9,071 nt of DNA, from NCBI GenBank assembly GCA_003646045.1, contig QNDV01000068.1:1-9071 (forward strand), written 5' to 3'. The stretch comes from a bacterium. GTDB lineage: Bacteria > Krumholzibacteriota > Krumholzibacteria > LZORAL124-64-63. Below, one piece after another: positions 6,491-9,071 of the stretch (position 1 is its first letter; each line of letters opens with the position of its first letter). A model generated the notes under the pieces. That model saw nothing but the letters and a program-made list of their open reading frames with translations, was not told the DNA's origin and made no database searches. A program made the translations under genes and the position numbers.

Positions 6491-6517
6491 CAATGGCCCA
6501 TTGGCGATGTCGATCGC
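6491..6517. repeat. Two adjacent inverted repeats in the arsR leader
   Basis: CAATGG-C-CCATTG (6491-6503) is a perfect 13-nt dyad. It is directly followed by GCGAT-GTCG-ATCGC (6504-6517). Both lie between the predicted transcription start and the arsR start codon. They could be protein-binding sites or form RNA hairpins; neither has a T-run, so they are not terminators. Confidence 0.4.
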
Positions 6518-6569
6518 GGGAGTTGGGTGCGGCAAAAAAGGGTTTGGAACCGGGGACCAGGTAACGACG

Positions 6570-6902
6570 ATGGAAAAGAAGCTCTACGAAATGCAGGCGG
6601 AACTCTGCAAGACACTCAGCAACCCCAAGCGTCTTGAGATCCTCGACATTCTCAAGGAGCGCCAGGAAATTTCGGTCAACCAGCTCGCCGAGTTGCTCGA
6701 GATTCCCAAGGCCAACACCTCACAGCATCTGGCGGTGCTGCGTCAGGCCGGCGTGGTCAATACGCGCAAGGAAGGCATCAACGTCTACTACAGTCTGCGC
6801 TCGGTGAAAATCAGCGAGGCGTGTTCGCTGACGCGGCAGATCCTGTTGGAGCGGCTGCAGGACCACGTCAATCTGTCGGACCTGATTCAGCAGGGCGACT
6901 AG
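6570..6902 (+). CDS. ArsR/SmtB-family winged-helix transcriptional repressor
   Basis: A 110-residue protein of typical ArsR size. Its winged helix-turn-helix runs from helix LCKTLSNPKRLEILDIL (about 12-28) through ISVNQLAELLEI (34-45) and the recognition helix ANTSQHLAVLRQAG (48-61) to the wing VVNTRKEGINVYYSLR (62-77). A C-terminal dimer helix (79-97) follows. These proteins repress promoters until a metal ion, arsenical, sulfur species or other signal releases them. The classic ELCVCDL metal box is absent. The only cysteines are Cys13 in helix 1 and Cys85 in helix 5, which pack near each other in the family fold, so a thiol-based or two-Cys sensor is possible. I chose the ATG at 6570 (AGGTAA upstream) over the frame start at 6501, because the added residues do not resemble the family. 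The stop overlaps the stop of the convergent ATPase gene. Confidence 0.93.
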   Translation: MEKKLYEMQAELCKTLSNPKRLEILDILKERQEISVNQLAELLEIPKANTSQHLAVLRQAGVVNTRKEGINVYYSLRSVKISEACSLTRQILLERLQDHVNLSDLIQQGD

Positions 6903-9071
6903 GTTGACAAAGCACTGGACGGATCATTCGCGATAGTCGGCGGGATGGCCTGCAGCAGGAGAAGTACCAGCGCGCGCACTTCCTCGGGTGCGCGCGCTTT
7001 TTCGTGCCCACCGGTGACCTGGCGTTGCACTGCCACCAGCAAACCGTCGGCGTCCAGCGGGGGACGGTTGTCCAGGAGACCGCTGTCTTCCAGGTAGGTT
7101 TCCAGGGTATCCATCTTGTCGGTGCGGAACCGCTTCACCTGGCCCTTGCGCAGAGCCGTCATGAAGCGTCGGCTGTGGTGATCACAGGCCACCAGCAGTT
7201 CCAGTACACCATCGCGCATGGCATCCGACACGGCCTCGCTGCTGTCCAGGTCCGCGACTGTCAGTGGCCGCGGGCGACCGATACGCCATGCTGTGACGAA
7301 GGCCCTCAGCAATTGCACCGACCATGCCCAACGTGGCGCGTCGTCGGCCAGAAGGGCCGGATCCCGGCGCAGGGTCTGCTCCAGGACGCCGGCGGTGACC
7401 AGGCCCAGGGTCCGCAGGAGGCGGGCCGCCGCCAGGTCCGGCGCCGCCAGATGGAAAGTGTCGGTGGTCTGCCAGGGATCACGGGGGTCGAAGCGTCGCA
7501 CGCCCAGGACCGCGCCGTAGCCGGCCGGGTCGAAGCCGGCGGGATCGGGCAGGGGGGCCACCGGTTCGGCAGTCATTTCGACTGCGGTGGCCGCGGTGGT
7601 CATGCCCCGGGCCGCTGCCAGATCCAGCACGGTGGGTGCCGGCAGATCGCGGGCGGCCAAGGCGGTTTGCCAGGCTCCCACATCCCCCGGTTGACTTGTG
7701 AGGTAGAAGATCTGGCGACCGGTTTCCGCCGCCAACCGGCCCAGAGCACCAGCGATGGCGTCGAGGCGTGTGCGGTCCGCCGTGGTCAGGGACTCGTCCA
7801 GGAACAGGGGCGGTCGCACCCCGGTCTCGGCGTGTTCGAGGAAGGCCAGGCGCACGGCCAACATCAACTGGGCGCGGGTACCGTCGGACAACTGGTCCAG
7901 ATCGAGGATATCGCCTGAGTAACCGTCCCGGGCCCGGAAGGCGGCGCCATCGGTGGCGGGAACCACCAGCAGGTGATAACGCCTGTCGGTGAAGGTAGCG
8001 AAGAGTTCCCGCGCACGTTCGAGCTGGACCGGCGTTTCCAGGGCTTCATGGCTATCCCGCAATTCGGTCAACAGCGCGGCTTCCAGGGCCTGTTCCCGTG
8101 CATCGTCGCGCCAGCTTATCAGGTCATCACGACGGGCCGTTTCGTCGGCCAGGGCCGAGGCCTTGAGGTGACCGGCGCGGGTCGTCTCCACATCGTGGCG
8201 CAAGGTGACCCTTTCCTCCACCAGCCCAAGCACAGTGGCTGCCCGTTTCCGTGCGGACTCGAGAGTGGTGGCCAGTTCATCGTCCGACATGGCGTCCAGG
8301 TTATCGTGGCCTGCCGTTGCGGCGGCGCAGAGCGTTACCTTGCGGCGGGCCGTCTGCAGTACATCGTCGGCGTGGTCCCGTTGGGGGATGGCATCGACCA
8401 GGTCACGGACCGGGGCAGACTCGGCGGTATCCCGCGGCAGGTCCAGGCGTCCCAGCAGGGCGGACAGTTCGGTGCGCAGGTCGGCCACGTCGGCCTCGGT
8501 AGCAGTCTGTTCGGACTGCAGGGTGTTCATGCTGTCCCGCAGCTGGCCATGGCGCTCCCGGCGTCGTCGCAGGGCTGCCAGCTCGGCATCCACCGCCGCC
8601 GCCGAATCCAGCCGCTTGTCGTGCCAGGGCGCGAGCAGTTCGGAGCATGCTCTCAACTCGGCTTCCAGATCCGTCTGCGTCGCGTCCGCTACCTCCCGGG
8701 CGGCGCGCCAGGCGGTGCGTCGGTCATGGGCCTGCCGCAACAGGTCCAGATCACGTAGCCACCCGCCGTCGTCCAGGCTGCGACCCAGTGTCCAGGGTTC
8801 CGCCGCCGGAGTCGTGGTGTCACCGGAGCGGGAACGCATCAGGTCCAGGTGCCGGGCAACACTCCCGCGGGCCACCCGTCCGGCCAGGCCCAATCCCAAC
8901 AGCACGACCAGTATGCCGCCGGCCAGCAGGGGATAGGTCAGCGAGGGCGACAGGGTATCCGCCAGCACGGGAGCAAGGGTCAGCAGGATACCGGTCAGCA
9001 CCACGACGAGAGGCGCTAAGCGGGGTACGGATCCCCCGGACACCGCGGCGGCGAGATGTTCAAGGACTTCA
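6899..9071 (-). CDS. YhaN/SbcC-like coiled-coil AAA ATPase, N-terminal part missing
   Basis: This is the C-terminal 723 residues of a large ATPase. The frame is open through the right edge, so the Walker A lobe lies outside. Numbering from the GTG at 9043 (not a real start): two membrane helices (about 10-29 and 36-55); a charged coiled coil (about 95-340); then the second ATPase lobe with ABC signature LSDGTRAQL (385-393), Walker B PLFLDESL (412-419, Asp416-Glu417), a D-loop and YLTSQPGD (447-454), where the H-loop has Gln451 instead of His. Mid-protein membrane helices fit YhaN-type proteins. Such ATPases often pair with a metallophosphoesterase nuclease in DNA repair, but the partner is not in the window. 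A helical tail (about 490-714) follows the ATPase lobe. It may be a known variant of the family, but I cannot verify this. The gene converges on arsR, with stop codons sharing CTAG. Confidence 0.88.
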   Translation of the reverse strand, partial: EVLEHLAAAVSGGSVPRLAPLVVVLTGILLTLAPVLADTLSPSLTYPLLAGGILVVLLGLGLAGRVARGSVARHLDLMRSRSGDTTTPAAEPWTLGRSLDDGGWLRDLDLLRQAHDRRTAWRAAREVADATQTDLEAELRACSELLAPWHDKRLDSAAAVDAELAALRRRRERHGQLRDSMNTLQSEQTATEADVADLRTELSALLGRLDLPRDTAESAPVRDLVDAIPQRDHADDVLQTARRKVTLCAAATAGHDNLDAMSDDELATTLESARKRAATVLGLVEERVTLRHDVETTRAGHLKASALADETARRDDLISWRDDAREQALEAALLTELRDSHEALETPVQLERARELFATFTDRRYHLLVVPATDGAAFRARDGYSGDILDLDQLSDGTRAQLMLAVRLAFLEHAETGVRPPLFLDESLTTADRTRLDAIAGALGRLAAETGRQIFYLTSQPGDVGAWQTALAARDLPAPTVLDLAAARGMTTAATAVEMTAEPVAPLPDPAGFDPAGYGAVLGVRRFDPRDPWQTTDTFHLAAPDLAAARLLRTLGLVTAGVLEQTLRRDPALLADDAPRWAWSVQLLRAFVTAWRIGRPRPLTVADLDSSEAVSDAMRDGVLELLVACDHHSRRFMTALRKGQVKRFRTDKMDTLETYLEDSGLLDNRPPLDADGLLVAVQRQVTGGHEKARAPEEVRALVLLLLQAIPPTIANDPSSALST
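6969..7002 (+). terminator. Rho-independent terminator of arsR, inside the convergent ATPase gene
   Basis: A perfect 11-bp stem (AGCGCGCGCAC at 6969-6979 and GTGCGCGCGCT at 6988-6998) with an 8-nt loop is followed by a T-run (6998-7002) on the plus strand. It lies 66 nt after the arsR stop codon. On the minus strand the same bases encode KARAPEEVRAL near the C-terminus of the ATPase, and there the hairpin is not followed by a T-run, so it should act in one direction only. Confidence 0.75.

Larger units (their letters stand above)
6134..6569. other. Divergent intergenic region with an AT-rich core
   Basis: This 436-nt spacer separates the minus-strand aminotransferase from plus-strand arsR. 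The stretch about 6360-6480 is clearly richer in A and T than its surroundings. It holds the arsR promoter (6418-6446), a dyad ATTCA-N4-TGAAT (6363-6376), the 15-bp element shared with the efflux operon (6398-6412) and two adjacent dyads in the arsR leader (6491-6517). A 33-codon minus-strand reading frame (6267-6368) is listed separately. I find no convincing promoter for the aminotransferase. Confidence 0.6.

Noticed and set aside
6904..6909. TTGACA just after the arsR stop as a -35 box
   Set aside because: No acceptable -10 box at 16-18 nt, and the predicted arsR terminator lies directly downstream.
1..9071. CRISPR arrays, tRNA or rRNA genes, transposases, integrases, toxin-antitoxin pairs
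   Set aside because: None is visible: no regularly spaced repeats, no cloverleaf, and no coding region resembling these families.

Overview
The window looks like chromosomal DNA of a GC-rich Gram-negative bacterium. It encodes a TolC-type outer-membrane channel, a lipoprotein-type periplasmic adaptor, an O-antigen-ligase-like enzyme and the non-mevalonate isoprenoid enzyme IspH. I cannot fix the phylum from the sequence alone. Eight protein genes cover almost the whole window, and two run off its ends. I see no rRNA, tRNA, CRISPR array, insertion sequence or integrase.

Left part (1-2696, minus strand): an efflux operon is read right to left as a small two-helix DUF2892 (YgaP-like) membrane protein, a TolC-family outer-membrane protein, then an RND/HlyD-family adaptor cut by the left edge. 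A good sigma70-type promoter (TTGACA, 16 nt, TATCAT) lies upstream of the DUF2892 gene. The inner-membrane pump gene would be expected beyond the left edge. Divergent from this operon, ispH runs on the plus strand (2788-3732).

Middle part (3743-6133, minus strand): a DegT/DnrJ-type PLP aminotransferase is followed 33 nt later by a polytopic O-antigen ligase/polymerase-family protein. This is a small surface-polysaccharide unit that meets ispH tail to tail with only 10 nt between the stop codons.

Right part: a 436-nt spacer (6134-6569), locally AT-rich, carries a strong plus-strand promoter and several dyads ahead of an ArsR-family repressor gene (6570-6902). That gene converges on a large YhaN/SbcC-like coiled-coil ATPase on the minus strand, which is cut by the right edge. 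Its visible part has two membrane helices, a coiled coil, the C-terminal ATPase lobe and an extra tail of about 225 residues. The two convergent stop codons share one CTAG. The intrinsic terminator predicted for arsR lies about 65 nt inside the coding sequence of the ATPase gene.

The most notable points are the terminator embedded in a convergent gene, the C-terminal extension and altered H-loop of the ATPase, and a 15-bp element shared by the arsR and efflux-operon promoter regions (12 of 15 identical). The last point hints, without proving it, that this ArsR protein may control the efflux operon.
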